A stretch of DNA of 64,000 nt from Georgenia subflava (GTDB lineage Bacteria; Actinomycetota; Actinomycetes; Actinomycetales; Actinomycetaceae): contig NZ_VUKD01000003.1 in assembly GCF_009193155.1 (NCBI RefSeq), forward strand, positions 248,001 through 312,000. The letters run 5' to 3'. Numbering within the stretch: the first letter of the stretch is position 1; every line of letters starts with the position of its first letter. Position numbers and translations under genes: made by a program. The notes under the pieces are model-generated. The model searched no databases. It saw only the letters and a list, made by a program, of their open reading frames with translations, and was not told where the DNA came from. This document shows positions 9,942 to 19,125 of the stretch, in pieces.

Positions 9942-11546
9942 TCAGTCGAGCTCGGTCCCTCGCTCGAGGTCAGGCCCTCGCTTGAGCTCGGTCTCGCGCT
10001 CGAGGCCGGTCCCTCGCTCGAGGTCGGTCTCTTGCTCGGGCACGGTCGCCGCCGCCCTCCCGGCCATGACGTCCGGCTCGGGGTCCGAGGCCGGCACCGA
10101 CACGGTGCGTACTGTCGCGTCGGCCGCCTCGGCGTCGTCGACGGGAGCACGAGGTGCGGTCGCGGGTGTGCGGGCCGGGACGTGTCCCACCCGGAACAGA
10201 CTGTGCGGGTCGTACCGCTCGGCCAGGTCGGTCAGCCGGGACATGGTCGGGGCGTCGTAGCACCGCGCGAAGCTCTCGACGCCGGCGTCCGCGCCGAAGT
10301 TGGGAAGCCTTCCTCCCGTGGTCCACGGAGCGAGCACCTCGGCGACCATGGCGGCGTGCGAGAGCACCGCCTCGGCGATCGGCGGTGCGGGCACTCCGAT
10401 GAGCAGCACCGAGAAGGCCGCGTCCCGTTGGCAGAGTGCGCTGGATACCGGTCCCGGTCGTGCCAGGGCACCGCCGAGCTGGCGAATCTCCACCATCAGC
10501 TGCGGCGAGCCTGTCCCCGGGCCCGCGACGGCGAGCAGTGCGTCGACGGCCTCACCGGGCAGCTCGTTCAGTAGGTGGCTCGACTCGTGGACGGGTAGCG
10601 GGTCGACCGGGTCGGAGTGCACGAACCCGATCTGGCTGAACGGCAACGGTCCGACTGCGTCGATGATCGGTTCGGCCACGGCGCGGATCGGTGCGAGGAC
10701 CCGTGCGCCGTCGCGGTGGTCCCCGGTCCAGACGAACCTGACGGCGACGCTGAAACGGCCCGCCAACGGCGGGGGAACTCCGGGGACGCCGTCGGGCAGG
10801 TTGAGCAGGGCGAGCGACGTCGTCGCCTCGGGCGGCAGGTCCTCGCACCACGTCCGCCAGCTGTGGAGTACCGCAGTCGTGTGCTCGCTGTCGAAGTAGA
10901 GACCGCCGCCGTAGATCTCGGGCTGCTCGACCAGGTCGAACTCGACGGCGGTGACGACGCCGAGTGCCCCTTTGCCACCGCGCAGCCCCCAGAAGAGGTC
11001 AGGTTCCTCGGTCGCGGTGGCGCGGCGGACGACGCCGTCGCCGGTGACGACGTCGACGGCGCGCACCCGGTCCGAGGCGGCGCCCCAGGTCCGGGCCACG
11101 GGTCCGATACCACCGCCGGTCGTGTAGCCGACGACCCCGACGTCCGGCGCCGAGCCGACCAGCGCGGCGAGACCGTGCACGGCCGCCGCGTCGAGGACCG
11201 TCTGCCACTTCACGCCGGCGCCGACGCGTGCCCATCCCTCGGGGTGCACGGTGCACTCGTCCAGGGCACCGACGTGGACGAGGAGTGCGCCGTCAAGGTT
11301 GTCGACGATTCCGTGACCGGTCGACTGGACGGCGACGGGAAGCCCGACCGTGGCTGCGAAACGGAGCACCTCGCCGATGTCGGCGGCGTCGGCGACGGCG
11401 ACGACGGCGGACGGCGTGGGCTGGACAGCCAGGTTCCAGGGAGTGGTAAGAGCTGTGTACGAGTCCTCGCCGGGCAGGTGCACGCGGCCGGTGAGCCGGT
11501 CCTGGAGCGCGGAGAAGTCGACGTCGAGCCTGGGAGTGCCGGTCAT
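9942..11546 (-). CDS. FAD-binding oxidoreductase, berberine-bridge type, with a repetitive tail
   Basis: 534 residues. The N-terminal FAD domain contains VAVQSTGHGI, whose His is the usual covalent flavin attachment site, and GYTTGGGIG plus EEPDLFWGLRGGKGALGVVT, which bind the pyrophosphate. The Cys used for a second covalent bond in bicovalent enzymes is absent from the matching segment (GSAPDVGVVGYTTGG). The last 30 residues are LERGTE-like hexapeptides encoded by five 18-bp repeats at 9951-10040, not part of the family. ATG 11546 has a strong GGAGGT 4 nt upstream. Substrate unknown; relatives oxidise alcohols and sugars with O2. Confidence 0.9.
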   Translation of the reverse strand: MTGTPRLDVDFSALQDRLTGRVHLPGEDSYTALTTPWNLAVQPTPSAVVAVADAADIGEVLRFAATVGLPVAVQSTGHGIVDNLDGALLVHVGALDECTVHPEGWARVGAGVKWQTVLDAAAVHGLAALVGSAPDVGVVGYTTGGGIGPVARTWGAASDRVRAVDVVTGDGVVRRATATEEPDLFWGLRGGKGALGVVTAVEFDLVEQPEIYGGGLYFDSEHTTAVLHSWRTWCEDLPPEATTSLALLNLPDGVPGVPPPLAGRFSVAVRFVWTGDHRDGARVLAPIRAVAEPIIDAVGPLPFSQIGFVHSDPVDPLPVHESSHLLNELPGEAVDALLAVAGPGTGSPQLMVEIRQLGGALARPGPVSSALCQRDAAFSVLLIGVPAPPIAEAVLSHAAMVAEVLAPWTTGGRLPNFGADAGVESFARCYDAPTMSRLTDLAERYDPHSLFRVGHVPARTPATAPRAPVDDAEAADATVRTVSVPASDPEPDVMAGRAAATVPEQETDLERGTGLERETELKRGPDLERGTELD

Positions 11547-11826
11547 GGTGACCTCCGCGGCGCAAGGATCCGACGAGCCTGCACTGCTTGGCCAGGGCGC
11601 CGTCGACCCGGCCGAGCGCACCCCCGCTAGTCCGGTCGCGAGAAGTCTAGGTCTGCGCATGGCGCCGAACAATGGTCGGACCGTGACGTTCGACCATCTT
11701 GCCGGGCCGGGATCGCCGGGCAGGTCCGGACGACCAGGGTTGGTCGTCTTGGTGCCTCCTGCCGGCATCACCGCTGGTGAGCGACGTGCCCGCCGGAATG
11801 TCAGTGCCTCGAACTAGTGTTGGAGC

Positions 11827-14370
11827 ATGTTCAAGGACGAGCGGGATCGGTCGGACGACGAGGCGATGACGCCGCCGTCGGCCCCGGCTCGTCCGCACGC
11901 CCAGTTGCCCGATGCCGACGAGTGTTGTGATCTCGCGACCGCGGGTGGGGTGTGCGAGCACATGGTTGCGGTGGTCGAGGAGGCGCTGGCGGCCGAGCGG
12001 GTCCTGGTGGCTGCCCAGGTGGCTGAACTGAAGGCTGCGGGTCCGGAGAAGCTGGCGGTGCTGGCTGCCGAGGGGTATCCGGTGGCATGGGAGCTGCTCG
12101 ACGACTCGGGCAGCGACCACGACGATGACGACATCGTCGGTGACACAGAGGGTGACGAGGACGGCCGCGGTGTCGTCGATGCCACCGGCGCTGGCGGTGC
12201 CCGACGCGGTCCGGCGGGCCGACATTGTCTGGATATGCCGGTGGATGTGCTCGCGGTGCTTGAGCCGGGGCAGGCGTTGGCGGCGGAGCTGGACGGTCTG
12301 GATCTGGCCTCGTTGGACGACTACGCGTTGGTGGAGGTGCTGGCGGCGGCGCGGCGGGTGGAGTCGTGGGCGGCCTCGGTCACGGCGCGGGCGGCGGCGC
12401 AGCTCTCGCATGCGGAGGTCTTTGATCCGGCCCGGTTCGGGTCGCGGGATCCGGAGGCGGCGGCGGTGCCGGAGGAGATCGCGTTGCGGTTGGGGATCAC
12501 CAAGGGGGAGAGCAAGAAGCTCATCGCCCTGGGGCGGGGGATCGAGGGGTCGTTCGGTGCGACGGGGCGGGCGTTGAGCAGCGGGCGGATCGATGCGCGT
12601 AAGGCGGCGGAGATCGTCACGACGTTGGCGCACCGGCCTGGTGCGGTGGCCTGGTTCGTCGAGCAGGAGGTGCTGGGTCAGGCCGGGGAGCAGACGGTGC
12701 ACCAGCTGACGCGGGGTCTGGCCAAGGCGTTGATCGCTGTGGACGCGGAGGATGCTGCGGCTGCGCATGCGCGGGCGAGGCGGGAGCGTCATGTGACGCA
12801 TCCGCGGCCGTTGCCCGATGGGATGGCGTCGATGTATGTCGTGGGGGCGGCGCAGGATCTGGTCGGTGTTGATCTGGTGCTGGACGCGGTCGCGGCGGCG
12901 GCGAAGGCCGGTGGGGATCCGCGGAGCAGGGATCAGTTGCGTGCGGATGCGTTCTTCACCTTGTCTGCGGGTGCGATGGAGAGCCGGTGGGTCGGCCAAC
13001 CCCCGCGCAGCAGCACCGGCCCACCCGGTGAGACACGCCCCGGCTCCCTGCCCGGCGAGGCGCCCGGCGCGACGGCCGGCGCGACGGCCGACTCCGTGCC
13101 CGGTACGGCGGCAGGCTCCGAGCCCGGTGCGGCGGCTAGCTCCGTGCCCGGCGCGGCGGCTGGCGGTGGCGGTGCTGTGTCGGCGGGCGGTCTGGAGACC
13201 GATGGTTCGGCGGCATCCGCCACGAGCGGGGTCCCGGACTGCTTGGCATCACCGGCACCGTCGACGTCGGCCGCGGCAGAGCCTGAGTCTGACCCGGCTG
13301 GCAGCACCGTAGTGGTCTCGACGGGACCTGAACCCGGCAACGAGGGGACAGCTGCGCCTGCTGCCGGTGATCAGGGGACGGCTGCGCCTGCTGCCGGTGA
13401 GGGGGACGGTGCGCCTGTTGCCGGTGTGGGGACAGGTGCGTCTGCCACCGGTGAGGGCACAGCTGTGGCCGCCTCCGACGAGGCGAGTGGTGTGCCTTCG
13501 GTGCCGTGCTGCGGCACTGCGGACGGCGATGGGTGCGGATGCGTGGCCGCGGCGCTGGGGGTGCTGCCAGAGCTGCTTCGCCGGCTGCGTTTCGGGCCGG
13601 CGATGCGGCTGGGGGATGCGCGCACCAACCGCACCGAGATCCGCCTGGTCGTCCCGCTCTCGGTCGCCCTGCCACCGCACGAGCCCACCGGAGCCGGCAC
13701 GGCCGCCGACACTGGTGGCACGCGCGTCGTCGGCGGCACCGACACCACGGTGACCGCCGGCGCGGACGGCAGCGGTACCGCCGCCGCGACAGCCGATCGC
13801 ACCGACGCCGCCGATTCCGCCGGCGAGGCCACCGCGGTAGCCGGCGTCGATGCCGGTACCGCGGCGGAGAGCCCCGGCGCCCGGTTCTGGGACGATCCGC
13901 CGTTGTCGGAGGTCGCCGAGCTCGTCGGGTACGGGCCGGTCACCGCGGACGTGGCGCGGGCGATCGCTGCTGGTGGGACGTGGCGGCGGATCGTGACGGA
14001 CCCGCTCTCCGGTGCGGTGCTTGATGTCGGCCGGCGTCGGTACCGGCCTCCGGCGGACCTGGCCGTGTATGTGCGTGAGCGGGACAAGACGTGTATCCGG
14101 CCCGGGTGCTCGACCCCTGCGACCAGGTGCCAGCTCGATCACACCGTGCCGGCCTCGCAGGGCGGTGCGACCAGCGCGGAGAATCTCGGTCCGGCGTGCG
14201 TGCGCGACCACAGTGTGAAGACCAACGGCCAGGCCCAGGTCACCCAGCCCGAGCCCGGCGTCTTCGAGTGGATCACCCCGACCGGGCACGCCTACCGCCG
14301 CAACATCGACGGCACCATCACCCGCCTTCCCGGCTACTACGCGACCCATGCCGGCGACCCACAATTCTGA
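11827..14370 (+). CDS. DUF222 / HNH endonuclease domain protein with long low-complexity insert
   Basis: 847 residues. DUF222 spans about residues 145-400. The HNH nuclease lies near the C-terminus at about 750-800: CIRPGCSTPATRCQLDH then GGATSAENL and VRDHSVKTNG, with the first His and the Asn-His pattern intact. Between them, about residues 397-560 and 620-680 are Ala/Gly/Pro/Thr-rich and include 33-bp in-frame DNA repeats near 13346-13460. Family members are abundant in actinobacteria (13E12-like in mycobacteria) and of unknown role, possibly mobile. The ATG is preceded by TAGTGT ending 6 nt upstream, so the message may be leaderless. Confidence 0.92.
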   Translation: MFKDERDRSDDEAMTPPSAPARPHAQLPDADECCDLATAGGVCEHMVAVVEEALAAERVLVAAQVAELKAAGPEKLAVLAAEGYPVAWELLDDSGSDHDDDDIVGDTEGDEDGRGVVDATGAGGARRGPAGRHCLDMPVDVLAVLEPGQALAAELDGLDLASLDDYALVEVLAAARRVESWAASVTARAAAQLSHAEVFDPARFGSRDPEAAAVPEEIALRLGITKGESKKLIALGRGIEGSFGATGRALSSGRIDARKAAEIVTTLAHRPGAVAWFVEQEVLGQAGEQTVHQLTRGLAKALIAVDAEDAAAAHARARRERHVTHPRPLPDGMASMYVVGAAQDLVGVDLVLDAVAAAAKAGGDPRSRDQLRADAFFTLSAGAMESRWVGQPPRSSTGPPGETRPGSLPGEAPGATAGATADSVPGTAAGSEPGAAASSVPGAAAGGGGAVSAGGLETDGSAASATSGVPDCLASPAPSTSAAAEPESDPAGSTVVVSTGPEPGNEGTAAPAAGDQGTAAPAAGEGDGAPVAGVGTGASATGEGTAVAASDEASGVPSVPCCGTADGDGCGCVAAALGVLPELLRRLRFGPAMRLGDARTNRTEIRLVVPLSVALPPHEPTGAGTAADTGGTRVVGGTDTTVTAGADGSGTAAATADRTDAADSAGEATAVAGVDAGTAAESPGARFWDDPPLSEVAELVGYGPVTADVARAIAAGGTWRRIVTDPLSGAVLDVGRRRYRPPADLAVYVRERDKTCIRPGCSTPATRCQLDHTVPASQGGATSAENLGPACVRDHSVKTNGQAQVTQPEPGVFEWITPTGHAYRRNIDGTITRLPGYYATHAGDPQF

Positions 14371-14455
14371 CGACGTCTGCAACGTTGTACGTCGCTGAAC
14401 CGCCGACATCACTCGGGACAGCACTCCTCGGAGCGGTTGGCACTACCTTCGAGGT

Positions 14456-14872
14456 GTGGACCAACGTCTCAGTCTCGTGACTCTCGGCGTTCGCGACCTC
14501 GAGCGATCGCTGACGTTCTACCGCGGGTTGGGGTGGGAGCCAGACAGGATCGTCGAGGGGACTGTCTTCTTTCAGGCAGGAGCGATCGTCGTCGCGCTGT
14601 GGGACCGGGAACTCCTGGCCGAGGACAGCGTCGCCGTCGACTCGGGCGGATGGGGCGGGATCACGCTCGCGCACAATGTGAGCACCCCGGCGGAGGTCGA
14701 CTCGATTCTCGATTCGATCGAAGACGCAGGCGGCCAGGTGCGCCGTCGCGGGGCACCGACGGAGTGGGGCGGCTACTCGGGTGTCTTCACCGACCCGGAC
14801 GGGCACGCGTGGGAGATAGCTCACAACCCGTTCTGGCGGGTGACGGAGGAAGGCGCGACCCTTCTCGACTGA
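14456..14872 (+). CDS. VOC family protein
   Basis: 138 residues, single VOC domain: LVTLGVRDLERSLTFYRGLG at the start and GVFTDPDGHAWEIAHNP near the end. It belongs to the short glyoxalase/bleomycin-resistance-like group; no reaction can be assigned. The start is GTG 14456; TACCTT ends 6 nt before it and no ribosome-binding site is visible, so this looks leaderless. It is 85 nt downstream of the DUF222-HNH gene but probably has its own promoter. Confidence 0.88.
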   Translation: MDQRLSLVTLGVRDLERSLTFYRGLGWEPDRIVEGTVFFQAGAIVVALWDRELLAEDSVAVDSGGWGGITLAHNVSTPAEVDSILDSIEDAGGQVRRRGAPTEWGGYSGVFTDPDGHAWEIAHNPFWRVTEEGATLLD

Positions 14873-14995
14873 CCCAGCAACGTCCACGACGGCGGTAAGC
14901 CGCCGGTCGTGTCGACGACAGGGCGACGATGGGAAGGTCGAAACGTCACGTCTGCGGTCGAACCTCCGCGGTCGAAAAGTCCGCGGTGGCTCGGC

Positions 14996-15427
14996 TCAGT
15001 CGCTCGGCCGGCGGCGTAGCTGCTTGGTCCGACTGTGCCGCTGCTTCGCCTCGGTGCGGCGCCGCAGCGCCCCGCGCGACGGTTTGGTCGGCCGCCGCGC
15101 CCGTGGTGGGGGAGCGAGGGCCTCAGCCAGGAGTGCCACGAGCCGGTCCTGGGCACTGCGCCGATTCTGCAACTGCGAACGCCGTTCGGACGCGGTGACC
15201 GTGAGGACGCCGCCGACGAGGCGGCCACCAAGGGCATCCAGCACCCGGCCACGCTGGGCGTCTGTGAGCGCCGCGGAGACCCCGATGTCGAAGGAGAGCT
15301 CCACGCGGGAGTCGGTGGTGTTCACCCCCTGACCGCCCGGGCCGCCGGAGCGCGAGAAGCGCCACTGCAGCTCTGACGGGTCGATGCTCACCCCGGCAGC
15401 CACCCGGACCGGCTCACGAACGACCAT
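14996..15427 (-). CDS. arfB: Peptidyl-tRNA hydrolase ArfB (ribosome rescue)
   Basis: 143 residues. The RF1-type GGQ loop is present as FSRSGGPGGQGVNTTDS, the hallmark of ArfB/YaeJ, which hydrolyses peptidyl-tRNA on ribosomes stalled at mRNA ends without a stop codon. The C-terminus is Arg/Lys-rich (RRRTEAKQRHSRTKQLRRR), matching the tail that enters the empty mRNA channel. Length is typical for the family. The ATG lies 6 nt after the DUF6328 stop, so the two are co-transcribed. Confidence 0.93.
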   Translation of the reverse strand: MVVREPVRVAAGVSIDPSELQWRFSRSGGPGGQGVNTTDSRVELSFDIGVSAALTDAQRGRVLDALGGRLVGGVLTVTASERRSQLQNRRSAQDRLVALLAEALAPPPRARRPTKPSRGALRRRTEAKQRHSRTKQLRRRPSD

Positions 15428-15433
15428 CGCCGC

Positions 15434-16138
15434 TCAGCCCGCGTCGCTGCGGCGTCGCGCGAACACGAACGGCACGACGATCCACCCGACGACCAGCAGG
15501 AACAGGATTCCACCGGCGGCGTAGAGGGCGCCCTCGCGGCTGACGACGACGTCGAAGATGAGCAGCACCGTTCCGGTCACCACGAGGGCCAGGCAGCCGA
15601 GCCCCACCATGGCGACCCGGTGCCCGGTCCGCACGATCTCTGCCTTGAGCCGCCGCTGGAACAGCAGGCGGTGCATGGTCACCGGCGCCGTCAGCAGCAC
15701 GGTCGCCGCTGCCGCCAGCACGACCAGCACGAGGTAGATGCCCACCTGGTCCGGTGCGAGGTCGGCGAACCGGCTCTGGAATGGAAGGGTGAGAAGAAAC
15801 CCCGTCAGCAGCTGGACGCCGGTCTGCGTGACGCGCAGCTCCTGGAGGAGCTCGTTCCAGTTGCGGTCCGACCGTTCCTCCGGTGTCTCACGGCGGCCTT
15901 TGCTCTCGCCGTCGGCCACCTGCTCGCCGTCGCCCGGCCGGGCGACGGCGGTAGTCCGCCCATCGTTGGCAGAGTCGTCGGTCGTTCGGCCACCGTCGGC
16001 GGAGCGGTCGGTCCTCCGGCGACCGTCGGCAGAGCGGTCGGTCGTCCGCCCACCGTCACCTGATGGGCGCCCGCCGGTCGCCGCGCGCACGCGCTCGTCG
16101 CGCCGATGACCTCGGCGCGCTTGCTCGTCGTCGGTCAC
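15434..16138 (-). CDS. DUF6328 family membrane protein with repetitive N-terminus
   Basis: 234 residues. The C-terminal 145 residues hold four membrane segments and the family block RNWNELLQELRVTQTGVQLL, followed by GFLLTLPFQSRF. The N-terminal 90 residues are Asp/Arg/Thr-rich decapeptides such as DGGRTTDRSA, encoded by 30-bp repeats at 15971-16060, and are not part of the domain. GTG 16138 has GGGAGG 5 nt upstream and is preferred to GTG 16144, which overlaps that site. Function unknown; first gene of a two-gene unit with arfB. Confidence 0.82.
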   Translation of the reverse strand: MTDDEQARRGHRRDERVRAATGGRPSGDGGRTTDRSADGRRRTDRSADGGRTTDDSANDGRTTAVARPGDGEQVADGESKGRRETPEERSDRNWNELLQELRVTQTGVQLLTGFLLTLPFQSRFADLAPDQVGIYLVLVVLAAAATVLLTAPVTMHRLLFQRRLKAEIVRTGHRVAMVGLGCLALVVTGTVLLIFDVVVSREGALYAAGGILFLLVVGWIVVPFVFARRRSDAG

Positions 16139-16302
16139 GGGCACCTCCCAGCTGGTCGGAACTCAGCGTAGGGCCGGCCGATCTGCATGGCCCACCAGGA
16201 CCGGTCCACCGTGCGGTCCCGCCCACGGCGCGTCGCCGGCTCGGCTATGTTCCCGAGCACCACCACACCCGCGCCGTGCGCGCCGAACCCGCTGGAGCAA
16301 CG

Positions 16303-17073
16303 ATGCCCGTGCTGACCGACCTCCTCACCGCCCTGTCCGCCGGATCCGTGCGGGTCGTCGACCTGACCGCGCCGCTCTCCGACGCGACGCCGCTGCTCGA
16401 GCTGCCCGAGCAGTTCGGGCAGACCGCGCAGTTCCAGCTGGAGGAGATCAGCCGCTACGACGACCGCGGCCCGGGGTGGTACTGGAACAACTTCCGCACC
16501 GGCGAGCACACCGGCACGCACTTCGACGCACCGAGTCACTGGGTCACCGGCAAGGAGCTGCCCGACGTCGACGCGGTGCCCGTCGGGGCGTTCGTGGCGC
16601 CCGCCGTCGTCCTCGACGTGACCGACCGTGTCGCCGACGACCCGAACTTCCTCATCGAGGTGGCCGACGTCGAGGCCTTCGCGGCCGAGCACGGCCCGCT
16701 TCCCGACGGCGGCTGGCTCCTGTGCCGCACCGGCTGGTCCTCCCGCGCGACACAGGAGGAGATGATCAACAACACCGAGACCGGCCCGACGAGCCCGGGA
16801 CTGTCCGCCGAGTGCGCCCGCTGGGTCGCCGAGGAGTCCCCGCTGCAGGGCATCGGCGTCGAGACCGTCGGCACCGACGCCGGCTCAGCACACTCCTTCG
16901 ACCCCGCCTTCCCCTGCCACGCGCACCTGCTCGGCAACGGCAAGTACGGCCTCGCCCAGCTGCAGAACCTCGACCAGCTCCCGCCGACGGGTGCCGTGGT
17001 CCTCGCCGCGCCGCTGAAGATCGTCGGCGGCTCCGGCTCACCGGTGCGGGTGCTCGCCCTCGTCGAGGACTGA
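16303..17073 (+). CDS. Cyclase family metal-dependent hydrolase (kynurenine formamidase / isatin hydrolase type)
   Basis: 256 residues. The metal-binding signature GEHTGTHFDAPSHW gives the His, His, Asp and His ligands expected of the cyclase fold, and a second conserved part reads PCHAHLLGNGKYGLAQLQNL. Family members hydrolyse amide or lactam bonds (formylkynurenine, isatin) using Mn or Zn. In many relatives a Glu stands where this protein has Gln in GLAQLQNL. ATG 16303 is preceded by TGGAG, and TATGTT at 16246-16251 could be the -10 box. The next gene starts 2 nt after the stop, so the two act together. Confidence 0.88.
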   Translation: MPVLTDLLTALSAGSVRVVDLTAPLSDATPLLELPEQFGQTAQFQLEEISRYDDRGPGWYWNNFRTGEHTGTHFDAPSHWVTGKELPDVDAVPVGAFVAPAVVLDVTDRVADDPNFLIEVADVEAFAAEHGPLPDGGWLLCRTGWSSRATQEEMINNTETGPTSPGLSAECARWVAEESPLQGIGVETVGTDAGSAHSFDPAFPCHAHLLGNGKYGLAQLQNLDQLPPTGAVVLAAPLKIVGGSGSPVRVLALVED

Positions 17074-17075
17074 CG

Positions 17076-18884
17076 GTGCGGGTGAGCGAGGCGGTCGGCC
17101 GCGCCCTGGTCGACCTCGGTGTCGATCATGTCTTCGGCGTCGTCGGATCCGGAAACTTCCACATCACCAACGCGATGGTCGACGCCGGCGCGCGGTTCGT
17201 CGCAGCCCGGCACGAGGGCGGCGCGGCCACCATGGCTGACGCGTACGCCCGCACGGCCGGCGCCGTGGCCTCGCTGAGCGTGCACCAGGGCTGCGGCCTC
17301 ACCAACGCGATGACGGGCATCGCCGAGGCAGCCAAGAGCCGCACCCCGCTCGTCGTGCTCGCCCCGGAGGCGACCTCGCCGACCTCGAACTTCGCCGTCG
17401 ACCAGGATGCCCTCGCCCGGGCGGTCGGAGCGGTGCCGGTCCGGATCACCTCCCCGGAAACCGCCGTCGGCGAGACCGTCGACGCCGTGGCGACGGCGCT
17501 GCACCAGCGCCGTACCGTCCTCCTGAACCTGCCGCTCGACATCCAGGACCGGCCAGCCCCGGAGCACGGCCCGGTCCACCTCCCCGTCCCGCCGGAGGCT
17601 CTGGTGCCGCCGGGCGACCAGCTCCACAGGCTCGTCGAGGCTCTGGGCACGGCGGCCCGTCCGGTGTTCGTCGCCGGGCGTGGTGCCCGCTCGCCCGGGG
17701 CACGCGAGGCGCTGATCTCGCTGGCCGACCGGTGCGGAGCACTGCTGGCCACCTCCGCCGTCGCCAAGGGACTCTTCCACGACCAGGACTTCTCGCTCGA
17801 CGTCTCCGGCGGGTTCTCCTCACCGTTGGCCGCCGAGCTCATCCACGGCGCCGACCTCGTCATCGGCTGGGGCTGCGCCCTGAACATGTGGACTATGCGC
17901 CACGGCAGGCTCATCGGCGACGGCGCCACCGTCGTCCAGGTGGACGACACCGCCGATGCACTCGGCACCCACCGTGAGCTGACCTTCGGGGTCCTCGGCG
18001 ACGTCACGGCGACGGCGCAGGCTGCGCTCGCGCGGCTCGACGGCGGTACGGGTCGTGACGGCGGTACGAACCGTGACGGCGACACGGGTCGTGACGGCGG
18101 CACGAACCGTGACAGCGATACGGGTCGTGACGGCGATCTACGGTTCGACCGCGGTGTGCGCCTCGACGGCGATGCCGGCGTCCCTCCCGGTCGCGGCGGT
18201 GGCGACGTCGGCACCGGGTACCGCACCCGTGAGGTTCGTGACCGCCTGGCCACCTCCTTGCGCTGGCGCGACGTGCCCTTCACCGACGTAGGTGGCCCCG
18301 ACGACACAGGCGAGAACCGGATCGACCCACGCACCCTCACCATCAGGCTCGACGACCTGCTGCCTGCCGAGCGGGTCGTCGCCGTCGACTCGGGCAACTT
18401 CATGGGCTACCCGAGCATGTACCTCCAGGTCCCCGACGAGGCGGGGTTCTGCTTCACCCAGGCGTTCCAGTCGATCGGGCTGGGCCTGGCCACCGCCGTC
18501 GGCGCCGCGCTCGCCCGGCCGGACCGGCTCCCGGTGGCTGCCCTCGGCGACGGCGGGGCGCTGATGAGCACCGCCGAGCTCGACACGGTCCGGCGTCTTG
18601 GACTGCCCATGGTGGTCGTCGTCTATAACGACGACGCCTACGGCGCCGAGGTGCACCACTTCGGTCCCGACGGCGACGATCTGGGCACCGTCGTCTTCCC
18701 GCCCACCGACATCGCCGCGATCGGCCGCGGCTACGGCTTCACCGCAGTGACCGTGCGTTCCGTCGCCGACCTCGCCGGCGTCAGCTCCTGGCTCGACGGG
18801 CCGCGGGACACCCCGCTGCTGATCGACGCCAAGGTGCGCGCGGACGAACCCTCCTGGTGGCTCGCCGAGGCCTTCGGCCACTGA
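17076..18884 (+). CDS. Thiamine-diphosphate-dependent enzyme (acetolactate synthase / decarboxylase family)
   Basis: 602 residues in the usual three-domain order. The N-terminal pyrimidine-binding domain has the catalytic Glu in RHEGGAATMADAYA. The C-terminal PP domain has GDGGALMSTAELDTVRRL ending in YNDDAYG, the GDG-N diphosphate motif. Residues 323-352, in the linker before the PP domain, are five GGTGRD-like hexapeptides encoded by 18-bp repeats that homologues would not need. Start GTG 17076 lies 2 nt after the cyclase stop. With a hydrolase upstream, decarboxylation of a 2-oxo acid released by that hydrolase is a reasonable inference; acetolactate synthesis itself is less likely. Confidence 0.88.
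   Translation: MRVSEAVGRALVDLGVDHVFGVVGSGNFHITNAMVDAGARFVAARHEGGAATMADAYARTAGAVASLSVHQGCGLTNAMTGIAEAAKSRTPLVVLAPEATSPTSNFAVDQDALARAVGAVPVRITSPETAVGETVDAVATALHQRRTVLLNLPLDIQDRPAPEHGPVHLPVPPEALVPPGDQLHRLVEALGTAARPVFVAGRGARSPGAREALISLADRCGALLATSAVAKGLFHDQDFSLDVSGGFSSPLAAELIHGADLVIGWGCALNMWTMRHGRLIGDGATVVQVDDTADALGTHRELTFGVLGDVTATAQAALARLDGGTGRDGGTNRDGDTGRDGGTNRDSDTGRDGDLRFDRGVRLDGDAGVPPGRGGGDVGTGYRTREVRDRLATSLRWRDVPFTDVGGPDDTGENRIDPRTLTIRLDDLLPAERVVAVDSGNFMGYPSMYLQVPDEAGFCFTQAFQSIGLGLATAVGAALARPDRLPVAALGDGGALMSTAELDTVRRLGLPMVVVVYNDDAYGAEVHHFGPDGDDLGTVVFPPTDIAAIGRGYGFTAVTVRSVADLAGVSSWLDGPRDTPLLIDAKVRADEPSWWLAEAFGH
18042..18131 (+). repeat. In-frame 18-bp repeat, five copies, inside the ThDP enzyme gene
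   Basis: Units alternate between GGCGGTACGGGTCGTGAC and GGCGGTACGAACCGTGAC, so the array can also be read as a 36-bp repeat. It encodes GGTGRD/GGTNRD hexapeptides. Unit length is a multiple of three and the frame is kept. Confidence 0.93.
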
Positions 18885-18992
18885 GCCGGCTCTGCTCGAG
18901 AGCCCGTGGCACCGGTCCCTGTTGCGGCCCGGGCCGTCCGTCGAGACCGTGGGGCTGTCGACGAGGATGCTGGGAGGAGCCGGACGTGCTCC

Positions 18993-19010
18993 TCGAGGGT
19001 GGACCCTCGA
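18993..19010. other. 18-bp perfect inverted repeat
   Basis: TCGAGGGTGGACCCTCGA: two 8-bp arms around GG. It lies in the 241-bp gap between the ThDP enzyme gene and pepN. A two-base loop makes a stable hairpin less likely than a dimeric operator, but no T-run or known consensus decides the matter. Confidence 0.7.
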
Positions 19011-19125
19011 CGTCGAGGCGAGCATGGCCTGTCCGGTCGACGCTGGTGCCGGGGCGGCGTCAGTCCATGGAGGTGGGGAACCGGTGGGCGCGACCACCCG
19101 GCGAGGCGTGTGGTTGAGTGCCACG

